From: Phanerodontia chrysosporium
Taxonomy: Eukaryota > Basidiomycota > Agaricomycetes > Polyporales > Phanerochaetaceae
Direction of reading: 5' to 3'
Length of the DNA stretch: 64,000 bases
Assembly (NCBI GenBank): GCA_001910725.1
Contig: MJGA01000004.1
Span: forward strand, 1,674,001-1,738,000
Each line of letters begins with the position of its first letter. The stretch's first letter is position 1. Made by a program: the position numbers and the translations under genes. The notes beneath the pieces are model-generated. The model was not told where the DNA came from, did no database searches, and saw only the letters and a list, made by a program, of their open reading frames with translations. Shown in pieces: positions 50,244 through 61,940 of the stretch.

Positions 50244-50771
50244 ATGGTCACCGCTACTACACCATCGCAGACAACGGTCGTCATCGAAGGGATTCCTACA
50301 GACATGATCGTGCAACGCTTTGCGGACAGAATACTCGTCATAGTCACGCAGATGGGCAAAGTGGGAACTTTGGTGCGCTCTATAGCCCGACCTCGAGTCT
50401 TTGTACTCATTATGTGCCGTCAGATCGAAGCGGTCATTCCAGATGTTACCCCACTACTCCCTCCACCAGTCTCCCCAGCCAATCCCTTAGACATCGCACT
50501 TCCCCCGCCTCCATCTTCTATTCATCTCACCCCCTTGCTAGGGAACGCTCCATCCGAACACCTCCAAATCCTTCACTCGCTCTATGCAGCACAAGTAGCT
50601 ACTTTGGTATGGACGTCAAGCACAGAAGGCATGATGGGTGGCACGCGACCAGCCGTCGTCGTAGGAATTGCTTTGCGTCCGGCCCCTAGTGCGAACGGGG
50701 AGGAGACATTGAGCGAGCATGAGCGGAGGATATTCCAGGGGGTCATGGCCGCAATTCGGGGTCTTCTGTAA
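50244..50771 (+). CDS. proteasome assembly chaperone 3 homologue (PSMG3/PAC3-like)
   Basis: Single exon, 175 residues from the first ATG (50244); the open frame extends upstream but without another ATG. The N-terminal half matches PAC3: TTVVIEGIPTDMIVQRFADR then ILVIVTQMGKVGTLVRS, the beta-hairpin region that contacts alpha subunits. A Pro-rich insertion (about 70-105) is followed by a final helix with a long loop (HERRIFQGVMAAIRGLL). PAC3 with PAC4 guides assembly of the proteasome alpha ring in the cytoplasm. It is convergent with NCE101, with 124 bp between stops. Similarity to PAC3 is moderate by eye. Confidence 0.72.
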   Translation: MVTATTPSQTTVVIEGIPTDMIVQRFADRILVIVTQMGKVGTLVRSIARPRVFVLIMCRQIEAVIPDVTPLLPPPVSPANPLDIALPPPPSSIHLTPLLGNAPSEHLQILHSLYAAQVATLVWTSSTEGMMGGTRPAVVVGIALRPAPSANGEETLSEHERRIFQGVMAAIRGLL

Positions 50772-50895
50772 GAGCATAAATCGTCTATCGCATGTTTCTG
50801 TCTCTAGCCCCCTGCGTCAATATGCATCCAGGTCAATTTATTGGGAATACCACGTCTCTCTGGACCATACCGCGTTTCACAATGCAGCTTTCACT

Positions 50896-51177
50896 TCAGG
50901 ACTTCTCCACTTCAGCGACGACAGCTGACAACAGGTTTTCATCGGCCTTGTGCTTTTCCTCTTCCTCCTGCCTTATCTTCTCCCGCTTCCACTTCACGAG
51001 CTCCATCAAACGATCGCGTTCTGCGGGAGCAGTGCGCGGATTGTTTTCGTACAAATAGTACGCGAATACCCCAGTGAACACACCAAGCAGTGGGTCAAGG
51101 CCGCTGAGATGTCCGTGTTGAGCTACTGCCACCGTTCGAGAGATTACTAGCTCGTACCGCGATAGCAAAGGTGCCAT
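50896..51177 (-). CDS. nce101: non-classical export protein 1 (NCE101)
   Basis: Two exons (51177-51158, 51103-50896) give 75 residues. The start MAPLLSRGLDPLLGVFTGVF, followed by AYYLYENNPRTAPAERDRLM, is the NCE101 signature: a short N-terminus, one hydrophobic segment, then the NPRTAP motif. The tail here is longer and more charged (KWKREKIRQEEEEKHKADEN) than the roughly 53-residue yeast protein. In yeast it is linked to export of proteins without signal peptides, though its mechanism is unclear. A longer unspliced frame starting further upstream was rejected because splicing restores the conserved sequence. Confidence 0.88.
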   Translation of the reverse strand: MAPLLSRYELVISRTVAVAQHGHLSGLDPLLGVFTGVFAYYLYENNPRTAPAERDRLMELVKWKREKIRQEEEEKHKADENLLSAVVAEVEKS

Positions 51178-51497
51178 TGTGTTAGCTGCGTTACGAACGT
51201 TCAGTCCTCTGTAATATTCTGCGATTGATAGCAAGGCCGAATGCCCGAAAGGTACAGGCCCGTCGGACAGGTGGTAAGGAACAGAGGTTTAGGCTACGGT
51301 GTCGGCGGGACGCGGGAACAAAGCGTCCGCATAGCGTCTCCCAAAAATTCGGCACTGCATCTCGATCTCATTTCTCAGTTCCCCACACGAGCAGACCACG
51401 ACCCCTGCTGGCTCGCGCCCGACTCGCTGGCAACTCTCACCACTTGACTCTTCTTCACGACCAACTTGTGCCCGCTCGACCTGTTCACGGAACCGGA
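51178..51497. promoter_or_regulatory. divergent promoter between NCE101 and MDM20
   Basis: 320 bp between divergent starts; open frames here are short and featureless. CT-rich just before the MDM20 ATG. No recognisable element beyond that. Confidence 0.4.
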
Positions 51498-54400
51498 ATG
51501 TCGGCTACCTTCGACCGTCAACTTCGCCCAATTTATGGTTTGCACGTTCTCGCTGTTCTAGGCTGCACCCTATTCATCGTACATATCTCCTTTCGCGTCA
51601 CGTTCTATAGATGCAATTGACACCGGGTCCAATAAGTCTGCCATCGTTGCATGCAACAAGTTGCTCAAGAAGCAGCCGAAAAACGACCTCGTCAAGGTAC
51701 GCTCATGCGCGACGTGACTATATGCGCCTTGCGTGACTTATCACGCGTTTCCTGCCAGGCTTTGAAAGCTTTGGCTCTTGTGAGGTCTCAGAAGGTCGAA
51801 GAGTCACTATACCTTTGTGACGAAGTCCTTGCGTCAAAGCCATCCGACGAGGCGACACTGTCCGCGCTTTCCCATGTGCTCCGGGGACTTGGCCGACGTG
51901 AGTCTCTCCGGCCCTTATTCTTCTATATGACTAACCGCTGCGTAGATCTGGATATCATCACGATGTATGAAGCAGCCTGGAAGCAGCAACCCGGCAATGA
52001 GGATCTCGGTGCCCAAACGTTCTCCGCTAACGCCAGAACCGGCAACTGGAAGTCTGCCCAGCAGGTGTGTGTAGCCCTGGTCTCTCGAGCCCTTGCAGCC
52101 CTGACAGTATATTCTTACCAACCAGGTCGCAACAAAGATGTACAAGCTATTCAAGGATGAGCGTTACCTTTATTGGAGCATTTTCTGCGCGGTGTTGCAA
52201 GTAAGTCGCGCCCGCTTCGCCCTCTTCACTCGTCAGTGACAGCGATACGCAGGCCAACGATCAGACAACACAGCCAGCTCTCCGTCCCGTGCTGTATAAG
52301 CTTGCCCACCGCTTGATATCTTCTGCGCAGACTCCGTCGTTCTACAGCGCGGATCGCTTCTTCGTTCATCTTACAATCCTGAAGGAACTTGAGCTATGGG
52401 ACGATGCAACCGCATTGCTTTCTAGCGAGATTGGCCAGACCATCTGCAATACTAACTTGACCATCGACGAACTCAGGCGCGACATATGGAGAGCCAAGGG
52501 GAGCGTCAAAGACGAGGGTGAGAGAGCGCAGCAACGCATCCAAGAAAAAGAGTACGTTGTTTTGACATAGTCACGAGAATCAGCTGATGGCGGAACATAA
52601 CAGTGATCGGAACTGGCTTGAGTTCCTGTCAGTACTAGACGCCACATTCTGGGACGTGACATCTACGCCAGAACCGACCGAGGAGAACAAGGAATCCTGC
52701 CGTCATCACATCAACAAGACGAAGGAGTTCCTTGCTCAAATAGCAGATAAGGACGGCTCGCAGGACCGTTCTGGCCCCTTGGCGCTGCTAGAACTCGAGA
52801 AGCGTTGTGTGGCGCACCATCTAGCGACAGGTATGTTTAGTCATTTGGTGCGATTCAGAGCCGTCCTAACACTGTGATGAGATCCTGACGCTATCTACAC
52901 TCTTGCTGAGTCCTATTTCGAACGGTTCGGTGACAAGGCGTGCTGTTTCGAGGACCTGACTCCTTACATCCAATTCTCCGACCACCATGCTAAACAATGG
53001 ACCGCCCTTCTGGAGAAGCAGACCTCGGTTGTACGTCCTTGCCCTTGAGTCATGTGTTCTACGCTAACAGTCGATTCTGATAGGAGACTCTGGGTGACCT
53101 TCGCCGCACGATCAATGCTCTGAAGCTGCTTCGCTTCAATTTGGCAGCAGACCAAATCACGCCTGAGCTTGAGGACCGTCGGGCAACCCAATACGTACAG
53201 TACTACTTGCAAGGTCTTGCTCACGGCAGGAACCTTCCGGACACAGAACTGCAGCCTGCAGATGACTTGGCTATCTTGGCTGGGCACGCGTACACCAACT
53301 TGTGGAAACTCACCGGTGACCTTACTCACCTTCACAAGGCCGTGACTATTCTGGAGTTCGCCTCCAGCAAGAGCAAGCAGAGCTACGTTATTCGGATTAT
53401 GCTCATCAGGATTTATCACCTGCTTGGTTCGTAACCCACCGTCACACTGGTGTCGAAAAACTGATTGATATCGCAGGTGCACCATCGCTCGCTTTGGAGC
53501 ACTATAAGCTCCTCAATATCAAACAAGTTCAGACAGATACACTGTCGTATCTCATCTTGTCTAGGGCTTCGACGTTCTCCTTGTCGAGTCTGGGTGATCT
53601 TACGTATTCATCTGAGTGTATGGAGGCAAGTCAGATCTACCTCAGCAATTCCACCGACGTACGTCTGTTGCCCGCTTTAAGAACCTCCGCACCATCTCAA
53701 AGATATTCTTCAGACCGCCGAGTTCGTCGTTCGGGCATTCTATGCAGAGAAATATTCGCAGGTGAGTCGTGCCTGGTTTCCTCGGTAGAGAGAGTATCAA
53801 CATTAGTTCGATCAGATCCCAGACTTCGTGACGCTCGAGGATAGGCTGGACAATTCCCTCCAGCGCGACTTAATGAAAATGGAACATGTTCGCATGCGCC
53901 TTGCGCACGAACCTATCACTTCGGATTTAGTTGACATGGAACTCATCGAGCTCAAGTTCATTTTTGACCGGCGTAAGTATCCCCCGGTTCTTCTCTGGCT
54001 ACAATCTGACTCAGTTGTCGTCAGTCCACCACGACAATCGGGACTTCACCGTTATCCCTAACTACCAGCCACGGGTCGCTTCCTCCTTCCAGGAACAGAC
54101 AACTCTCTTTGGCAAAGTTCCGGGAGTATGTGTCATCACGTTCATAACGAAGCACCCGTTGACAGTCTGTTGCAGTCTGGCTGGTTGTCATCCTTTTTAC
54201 GATTCTACATCAAGGCCTTCCAACAAGCAAGCGACTTGGACGACTCAGTCGAGGACAAGCTACTCATTGGTGACCGGCCGAAACCTCACGTTGATAGCGC
54301 GGGAAGTATGTCGTTGGATGAGCGATTGGCACAGCGCCCGGCGCAGGAGTTGGAAGAGGTAAGTTGGTCCATCTCTCATAGCAATCTGGAAGAGCCTTCT

Positions 54401-55323
54401 CACGCGTCACGCTATTTCCCAGCTTACACAGGACGAGCGGGCGCTGCTTGACTTTGCTACTGCCATTGCTGAATGGCTTGGACCCCATCACGACTACATT
54501 CGTCCCCCACCGTCGGTAGTCCTTGCGGAAGCCGCCCGTCAAACCGAACTTAAGCTCGGGCATCAGCCGAAAGGGATGACCTTGCCTGAGAACGGCACGA
54601 ATGGTGACGCAAAGAAGGATTGTGAACCTCCAGCCGTTCAAGATCCGCCGGAGATTGCGTTGAAGTTCTTTGACGGTATGACGAAAGTGCATGTAGTGTC
54701 CTTGACCATAGCTTATACCTTTGCAGACATGGAAGAGCGGTTCACTGCCTCGCTGGGTAGCTCCGTGCTCTCACCAGAACTTCTGCATATCGTGACTCTG
54801 ACGCAAGAGGTGGGTAATGTCACGTTTGTTACTTGTTGATCCTCCTCACTCGGGCATCCGCAGGCTCTACTAATTTTCGCTGTTGAAACGGCGCGGTTCA
54901 AACCTGCTGCTGTCGTGAAGACTCACAAATTAGGACCTGTACGTACCTTTCAGCACCCTTGCCGACGACCGTGTTAAGTCTGCCACAGCTGGTGCAAAGC
55001 TTCAAAGACATTCGCGCGAAGGCATCTCATGCCCTGGAATTGATGTCCGCCGAGCTCTCCAAACTGGCACAAGCGGAAAAAGATACTGATCGGCGTTCGC
55101 AATTTGTCGAGCAATGGAGCCACATTGAAAGTTCGGAGGTGCGCATTGTCCTTAAAAACCTTCGGGCAATACGAGACAGAACGTATCCGCTCATGACATT
55201 CCTGAACAGATGACCGTGGACGTCATAGCTGCTGTTGCGCGGAAGTTTGCAGATGCACGGCACCAGATCTTGGAGGGTGTCTCCAAGGGCGCCGCAAAAG
55301 TATCCAAAACCCACGCTTCGTAG
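51498..55323 (+). CDS. mdm20: NatB N-terminal acetyltransferase auxiliary subunit MDM20/NAA25
   Basis: Nineteen exons join in phase from the ATG at 51498 (first exon 51498-51537, last 55210-55323) to give about 937 residues. The first part is TPR-like: FDRQLRPIYDAIDTGSNKSA, KALKALALVRSQKVEESLYL, DEATLSALSHVLRGLGRHLD, ITMYEAAWKQQPGNEDLGAQ. The middle has KDERYLYWSIFCAVLQAND, AHRLISSAQTPSFYSADRF, and CFEDLTPYIQFSD, which are strongly conserved in NAA25. Toward the end SQIPDFVTLEDRLDNSLQRD is the best family block. The protein anchors the catalytic Naa20 to the ribosome; NatB acetylates Met-Asp, Met-Glu, Met-Asn and Met-Gln starts. One small exon (53714-53761) is less certain than the others. 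Confidence 0.92.
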
Positions 55324-55650
55324 AGTAACTTATTACTGCAATCCGCTTTCGCATGTATCCCTGCATCGCTATCTCGCTCTTCAATAGAATATCACCACTC
55401 TGACATTGTTTGGCCATCGTCCGACCGTGATGCATTCAATTGCACGCGAGCTACCTTTAATTTAGGCGCTTAGCCTCGAACCTCTTCCTTCCCTTCTCCT
55501 ATGCCGCCTCAGTGTCGCCTCGAGTAACTGACGCGAGACAATACATATACCTCGACCCACACACTCCCCCTACCAAAAGGTGTTGCAGCGTTCGTTCACG
55601 CTGTAGCCTGTTCGTCTCGTCCGACCCGTCTGCCCGCAACTTCACGCGAT
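55324..55650. other. 327 bp gap: MDM20 3' region and WDR59 promoter
   Basis: The left part is AT-richer and fits a 3' UTR; the right part before 55651 is pyrimidine-rich. No coding feature is supported. Confidence 0.4.
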
Positions 55651-58600
55651 ATGAGCGGGAGCCATGCCGCATCCGACATACCTTCTTCGCCTGAGGATGG
55701 CGGGAACTTTCGTCGTAGTCTTCAGATTGACATGAAAGGTCTGGTTGGAGATGCTGTGGGTAACGTAAGTCCAGCAAGCTCCTCAATATCGCAAAATCCC
55801 AGTACACATAGCTTCCGCATTCCCGTATCACTATACAGGTGCTAATGCGTGCATGTGTCCATTTAGATGAGCATCAGCCCCGGTAGTCGCGATGTTGTTC
55901 TAGCTGCGTGCGCGTGGCATATTTCTATCATGTAGACGTTCGACTTACTTGTGGGGTCTCAACAGTCGCAAGGGTCTCTTCATCATAGACCTTGAGAACC
56001 CTCTCAATGTTCCTCGGTCCGTTATTCTCTACGCTAGTTGCTTTAACTGCTCATTTTCCGTCAGATTCCTTCCTCAAGGTGGTACATGGGACGTTGCCGA
56101 TGTGCAATGGAATCCTCACATCTCCAGGAAAGAGTATATTGTGTCGACGTCCAGCGAGAAACTGTATGAATACCAACCACGCAATCGCTGATAAAGGTCC
56201 CTGCTCACCGCTTACAGATTAATCTGGAACTTATACATCTCTGGGAAGACATCCATCGAACACATTCTACGCTCCCATTACCGTGCAATTACAGACATTA
56301 ACTGGCACCTACATGATCCAGATGTAGTTGTGAGTACTGGTATAGACTCATGGCTGTGGGCATGGGATTTGAGGACGCCGCAAAAACCCATCATTGGTAC
56401 GTGATACAGTCACCCCCAAAACTCTCTCTTATCTTCGTCGTACAGGACTATGCGCCTTCAATGGTATGTACCTCGCTTCTGTTCTCTCTCCCCTGCGTGC
56501 GTTGACATTGTTTCAGCGGCTGGGACGCAAGTGAAGTGGAACCGTCAGGACGGAAACATACTGGCCTCTTCCCACATGAATGAAGTGCTGGTTTGGGACA
56601 GACGAGTACGGATGATTGATGTTACCTCCTCACTCTTCTTACCAGTCTCAGAAAGGATCTCTTCCTGTGACAACTATCAAAGCTCACGATGCTAAGATCT
56701 ATGGAATCGACTGGGCGCACGACAAACGCAACGAGATCGTGACATGCTCGCTTGATACGACCATCAAAGCCTGGGATATATTGCAATCACCGAAGTCGGG
56801 GTCATTTCACGAGCCCCTTTATACCATTCATACTGCATACCCAATTTGGCGGGCACGCAACCTCCCTTTCGGAAAGGGTGTGCTCAGCCTTCCTCAGCGG
56901 GGAGAAACGGCTCTGGAGATGTGGACCCCGCAAGACCTGAGCGAGCCTGTCGAACGGTTTGAAGGGCACGCGGATGTCGTCAAAGAGTTCGTTTGGAGGA
57001 AAGGCGGACAAGGTCAGTCATCGCACAATCTCTCGTATTCTGCTCATAAACCGTTTAATAGATGATTCCGAATTTCAGCTTATAACATGGTCGAAAGACA
57101 GAACTTTACGTTTTTGGCCCGTCGATCGAGAGGTCATGGAAGTGAGGGAGTCGTGTTGCATGGTGGAGGTTTGCTAACTGATTGTCTCCGTAGAAAGTAG
57201 GCACATCCTCTATCAACAAGAGTTCATCCATACCAGGCTACTTCGACGACCGCGTTTCTTTCAGCAACCCGCCTGCAGGCTCTGAGCCACCACCAGCTTT
57301 GTCTGCGCCTATAGGACATCGCTCAATCCTTGCAGAGGTCCGGGCGACTCAGCCGCCCCGTCCGTCCAAAGTCAACGTACTCAGACAGTCCCAAGACACC
57401 ATCGCTAGGAGATCTTCGTCGGCCGCAGCCAGAAAAATAGCGAAGACAGTGCAACAGCCGTTGAAAGAGAGGTCAGAGACAATGAGCCGAGGATACGTCG
57501 GTGGCCGCTCTGCTCAAATCACTACATTTGCTTGGCTGTCTTCCGTCAAAGTCGGACACAAGAGGGACACCAGCTCCGGGCCTCCGAGCGGCGCAGATAG
57601 TGGCCATGCATCTAGGCTGAACTCGAGATCACGCCCGCCATCTGTCGTCGACCCGGCTATGTCATACCTGGATTATAGAGCGAAGAGCAACAGTAGGGAT
57701 CGGGGCGACGAAGATCGCAGGGAAGTTGATGCAAATCAGTCGTTGCAAGAGGAGTCAGTGCAGGATTCCGGCGCTCCTTACACTCTGACCAACCGCTTGC
57801 AACAGAATTACGTCCGTAATAAACCGTTTGAGCGCATCGAAAGTCAAGCTCGAAAAGGCCGGTCCTAAATTTATTCCGTTTGCCTCAGTTTCTCATCTCT
57901 GTCTAGGCCGATCTTGTAAAGCGGCGAACTTGTACATTTGGCTTGCACGGGCCTTGGGGCGACGGCATGTCGGTCTTCATCCGCATATCTTTCACCTTCC
58001 CAAAGGACTACCCGCAAGCCAGTCACCCAGGTGGCACTTCCCAAGTCGACCTGGAGCGGAATCCGTTGATCTCTATGAAGACCAGGGTTCACATTCTACG
58101 TCGCTTGCGTGTCATCAGGGAACAAGAGCGGCCTTGTTTAGAAGCCTGCCTGAGATTTCTTCTGTTTGGTGACGAAGATACGAGCAGCCGAGCACCGTCG
58201 CTCGACTCCGAGTCCTCTTCGGAAGACGAGTTGGGAATTACTGCTAGGCGACCCAAGGAGGGCACGACATCTTTACTTCGTTCAGACAAGAACCTCGCAG
58301 AGCCTCGGACATCACAAGGCGTCTTCGGTCCTAACGGTGGGTCCTCCGTCGCGTACACGTGCCTGTTCACGTACCAACCATTCCGTAGGGGAGTTGGTAT
58401 GCTTCTTCCGCGCGCCGCCCCGCATAGTAAAGAATATCGGGAGAGATATTTCTGCATCTCCTTCACCTGGTGCGCACAGTGAAACGACGCCCAGGCTCTT
58501 CTGGTCTCCGATACTCCTCTCCGACGCAATGCGCCGACTGGCCGTTGCGGCTAACGATCGCGAGGTTGAGTCCGTTGATATGAGGCGGGCGGAGAACGCC

Positions 58601-60365
58601 CATAGTATCCTGCGGATCATGTCGAACCTTTTCACCTTCTCTAGTCAACCAGGTCAAGTGGGTCAAAAAGTGAGACGCGTCTCGGAGCATTCGAAGCCTT
58701 CCGAGGATGCTTCGAACATCTACTCGCCGCTTCCGAATCGGAGGAGTACGGTTTACATCAAGGATACGTCGATATTATGCGCCATTGACGTCGCTGTGGC
58801 AAGAGACTACGTCTTCCCGTCATCTGACCTCGTCGCTGCTTGCAAAACGAATGCAGGGCTCGCCAAGTTCCACGGACGATTGGACCATGAACGATTCTTT
58901 GGTATCCTGCAAGTCCTTGCCGGGGACACTCAGAAGTCTGGTATGGGCCATGGGGACAGGAATTCATCGTACGCTATCCGGAATCCGATGACGGCGAGCA
59001 TGATGGACAGGCTGTAGGTGCAACCTAGTCACATACTGCAGGTTACTAATGTAAAAACTTCACAGATATGAAGAGCTGTCACTAGCGAAGGATATCCAGA
59101 TGCTTGCAATGTTCTCTGTTGTTGTGCTATGCCTCGCTGCGGAAACACGTAGGTTTCAGAGTCCACGAATATGTCGAGCATCTGTTGATAGGCTTGTCAG
59201 CGATGTTGGTGACTCCATCGCCCATGCCTCGCACCCCACATCAGGACTACTTCACTCTCAGACGCAATTCTCAAGCACGCCAAAGTCCAATCTCCAATAT
59301 GTGGGCGCGGACCAGTCCATCACCAAGTACGGGTAACCTTGTCGCTCCACCCTTATCATCGCCGTCGTCTTCACGGGGTTCCTGGTCCAGCCTCTTCAAT
59401 GCTACAAGTATGCGAAAGTTGATTACTGGTGCGTTTGGTCGTCATAATGCGACACTCAGATTAACACAAATATCACAGCTTCCAAAGCAGGGTCAGCCGT
59501 TCCAGTTTCAAGATCGCACTACTCACCCCAGTCACCCCTTACCAAGGACCCCAAGCGGGACTCCCCGGGGCAACAGGCAACGTCCAGATCTTGGACGGAC
59601 CCCACGAAGTCCTGGTCAGATACTACGGATCTCTCGGGTTCAAGACACACTACACTTTCCTTCTCTTCATCCGGTCCTCGCGGACGACGCCCGACATTCT
59701 CGCAAATTGTCAGCAACAGTTCACAGCCCGAGAAGAAACGAGTCTCAGTGGAGATCTTCCGCGATATGAAGGCGCAGAGATGCCCGTTCAGACTGGATCC
59801 ACGGCTGCGTCTTCAGCTCGAGGCGCATGTCTGGGCGTACGCGGATATGCTTCTTGCTTGGGGACTGTCGCAAAAGCGAGCCGAGCTGCTTGATGCGACT
59901 CGCGCTGACCTCATTGCTGCTCCCGACCTGACACATTCTGCAATGGCGAACATGTTCAACTCAAGCCCTCTGGGTGAGGTGCTCGGTATCCATTCTTGCC
60001 ATCTAACTAACTGTCAGCGCAGGGATTGCGCGTACTTGCGTTAGTTGTTCACAGATCAATGAACCCAAGGCGGAGGCTTGCATCTCATGTAGTGGCCGCC
60101 TCGCCGTTGAAGCTTGCTCGATATGTCGCTTGCCAGTCCGAGGTGAACACACTCTCCTCCGTCTTGAACGTGGATCTAACGATCGACAGGTTTGTCACAC
60201 ACGTGCTTGGTCTGTTTGCACGCGAGCCATGTACGATGCTGGCGAAACCGACAAGATCCCTCATGCCCAACCGGTTGTGGGTGCGACTGTCCGGAATCGG
60301 TTGCGCAGACCCCAATCACACAGTCACCCAGCTCTATGCGCTATAATTACATCTCAGTCTCATGA
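55651..60365 (+). CDS. wdr59: WDR59-like GATOR2/SEACAT subunit (yeast Sea3/Mtc5)
   Basis: A multi-exon gene of roughly 1,300 residues beginning MSGSHAASDIPSSPEDGG. The N-terminal WD40 propeller is clear: GTWDVADVQWNPH, HYRAITDINWHLHDPDVVVS, WAWDLRTPQKPIIGL, QVKWNRQDGNILASSHMNEV, AKIYGIDWAHDKRNEIVTCS and FQLITWSKDRTLRFWPVD. A disordered linker with Ser/Arg stretches is followed by an RWD domain (MSVFIRISFTFPKDYPQASH). The C-terminus ends in a RING-like zinc motif with many Cys/His (RTCVSCSQINEPKAEACISC, CSICRLPVRG, then LSHTCLVCLHASHVRCW and a CxxxCxCxC-type end). GATOR2 relays amino-acid signals to TORC1 at the vacuole. I did not fix every exon boundary. Confidence 0.9.
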
Positions 60366-60579
60366 AAAAAGGCTGTGGGCCCTGCACATTTCCCTTAGCT
60401 TCCGCTGCTTCCTTCCGTCCAGTGATACCTGCACGTGCTGTACTACTACCATATTGTTTGAATGACTATCTTCCTGATGTCCTGCTTGCTACCGACACAG
60501 CAAGTCCCCTGATCCCGCGCTAACCTTGCATTATGATCTCCGCCTACGTTTGCGCCTCCTTCTTCACTTGGATCTCACT

Positions 60580-61717
60580 TTATCTCGATCGTGCCTTCTT
60601 TCGTAAACTTCTCCGTTCGTTCGCTGTCAGGGTGTGCTCTTCGGGCTCTATCTTGATTATGTGTGACCGAGGTCGTCCAGAGGACGATGATTGCCGCGAG
60701 CTTTGAGTGCTCCGGGTGGCTCGACCGTTGGACTGTACATGGCTTGGGCCTGCGAGCTCGATATTCTGAGGCTCTGGTTTCACACTCGGTTTCTGATCTT
60801 GGTCTTCCGCTGGGGGCGAAATAATGCCTCGCGCCAGGAGTATCTCTGCAATACGTCGAGTCAGCCAGGAATGGGTACACGAGGTTTTCTTTGCATAGCA
60901 CTTGCCTCTGGGTCGGTACAGAAACTTAAATACCGCGTAGGGACCATCTCCAGCATAGTTTGGCCTCAGAAATTGTGGACGTTTGCCGTCCGCTCTGAAG
61001 GCCTCCTGGCCCAATCTACGCGGCAACAAACTCTACGTCAGACGCACACTGCAGTGAGTGAGCGATACGCTCTTACGCGACATGGTGTGCCCCAAGCTTC
61101 TTGCTGCGCTCGTGCACGGGACCGACATCGTGCACCCTGCCCCTGTCCTGTGGATCTTGCTCGCGGTCCGCCTGCAGAGCTCTGTTCCTGCGACCCGCGA
61201 CGCGATGGATTTCTACTTGGATGCAGCCCAAGTCGGGGTCGACACTGTCAGGGTCTGCGATGTCGTCATCGTCTGTGCACGAAGCGGGGAGTGAGAATGA
61301 GATGTCATGTGGTGGCAAGACGCTTACGCAGCGGACGTACCGGTGGTCACTACGGGGGAGAACTTGAACGGACGTACAGTGCCCGCGGCAGTGTAAACAC
61401 CTTCGATCCCTCCTGACTGCGTCCGAGCACTGGGCTTTCCGCCAACAGGTCTTCCGTCCATGTAACATGCAACGACGCATTGATTCATGCGAGTCCCATC
61501 TATCCAGCATATCCGGAATTCCTGCGTATCAACGCTGCTCAGCGCGCGCGCTGGTGGGGGTAATGTGACGCAGGCTCGAGCTTTGACCGACCTTGCCGAC
61601 TTCGCTTGCAATGTAGCAAGAGACAGTGTTCTCATCTTCTACTTGTATCTCGTATTCTTCCAGCTCCTGGCCTTCAGAGTCTATCCAGACCGTGAAGTCC
61701 AGAAATTCAATCGGCAT
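60580..61717 (-). CDS. DUF7918 domain protein (mushroom-specific family)
   Basis: Five exons (61717-61592, 61521-61341, 61272-61077, 61015-60906, 60845-60580) give 292 residues. MPIEFLDFTVWIDSEGQELE, then TVSCYIASEVGKEFRICWID, CYMDGRPVGG, DLGCIQVEIHRV, PVHERSKKLGAHHVALGQEA and the final FKFLYRPREILLARGIISPP follow the order of the DUF7918 family, which is expanded in Agaricomycetes. The tail is charged, with Ser/Arg and Lys stretches. Intron 4 (60905-60846) has a GC donor in the strong AG|GCAAGT context and is exactly 60 nt, so the unspliced message would also stay in frame; splicing gives the family's YRPR-E-ILL junction. Function unknown. Confidence 0.82.
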
Positions 61718-61940
61718 GGTGGCAATAGCAACGTTCAATATTGCAAGCGCCGGAGCAGAATCCAACAACATCCACGCAGCACGCGAACATCTAATCAAGA
61801 CGTCAGCCCTGGACAGTCCCATTACTACTACTACCGTAAGAACGTTCTAATGCTACACACAGGCCTATAAATATGATGCGATGCAAGAAAGCAGATGACG
61901 ACGACAGAAGATGCAAAGCAGAGTCCGTGCACACAAAAGA

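Noticed and set aside
24257..60365. Idea that ATG2, WDR59, the PQ-loop transporter and MED16 form a nutrient-sensing gene cluster
   Set aside because: They are separated by many unrelated housekeeping genes on both strands, so shared themes are expected by chance.
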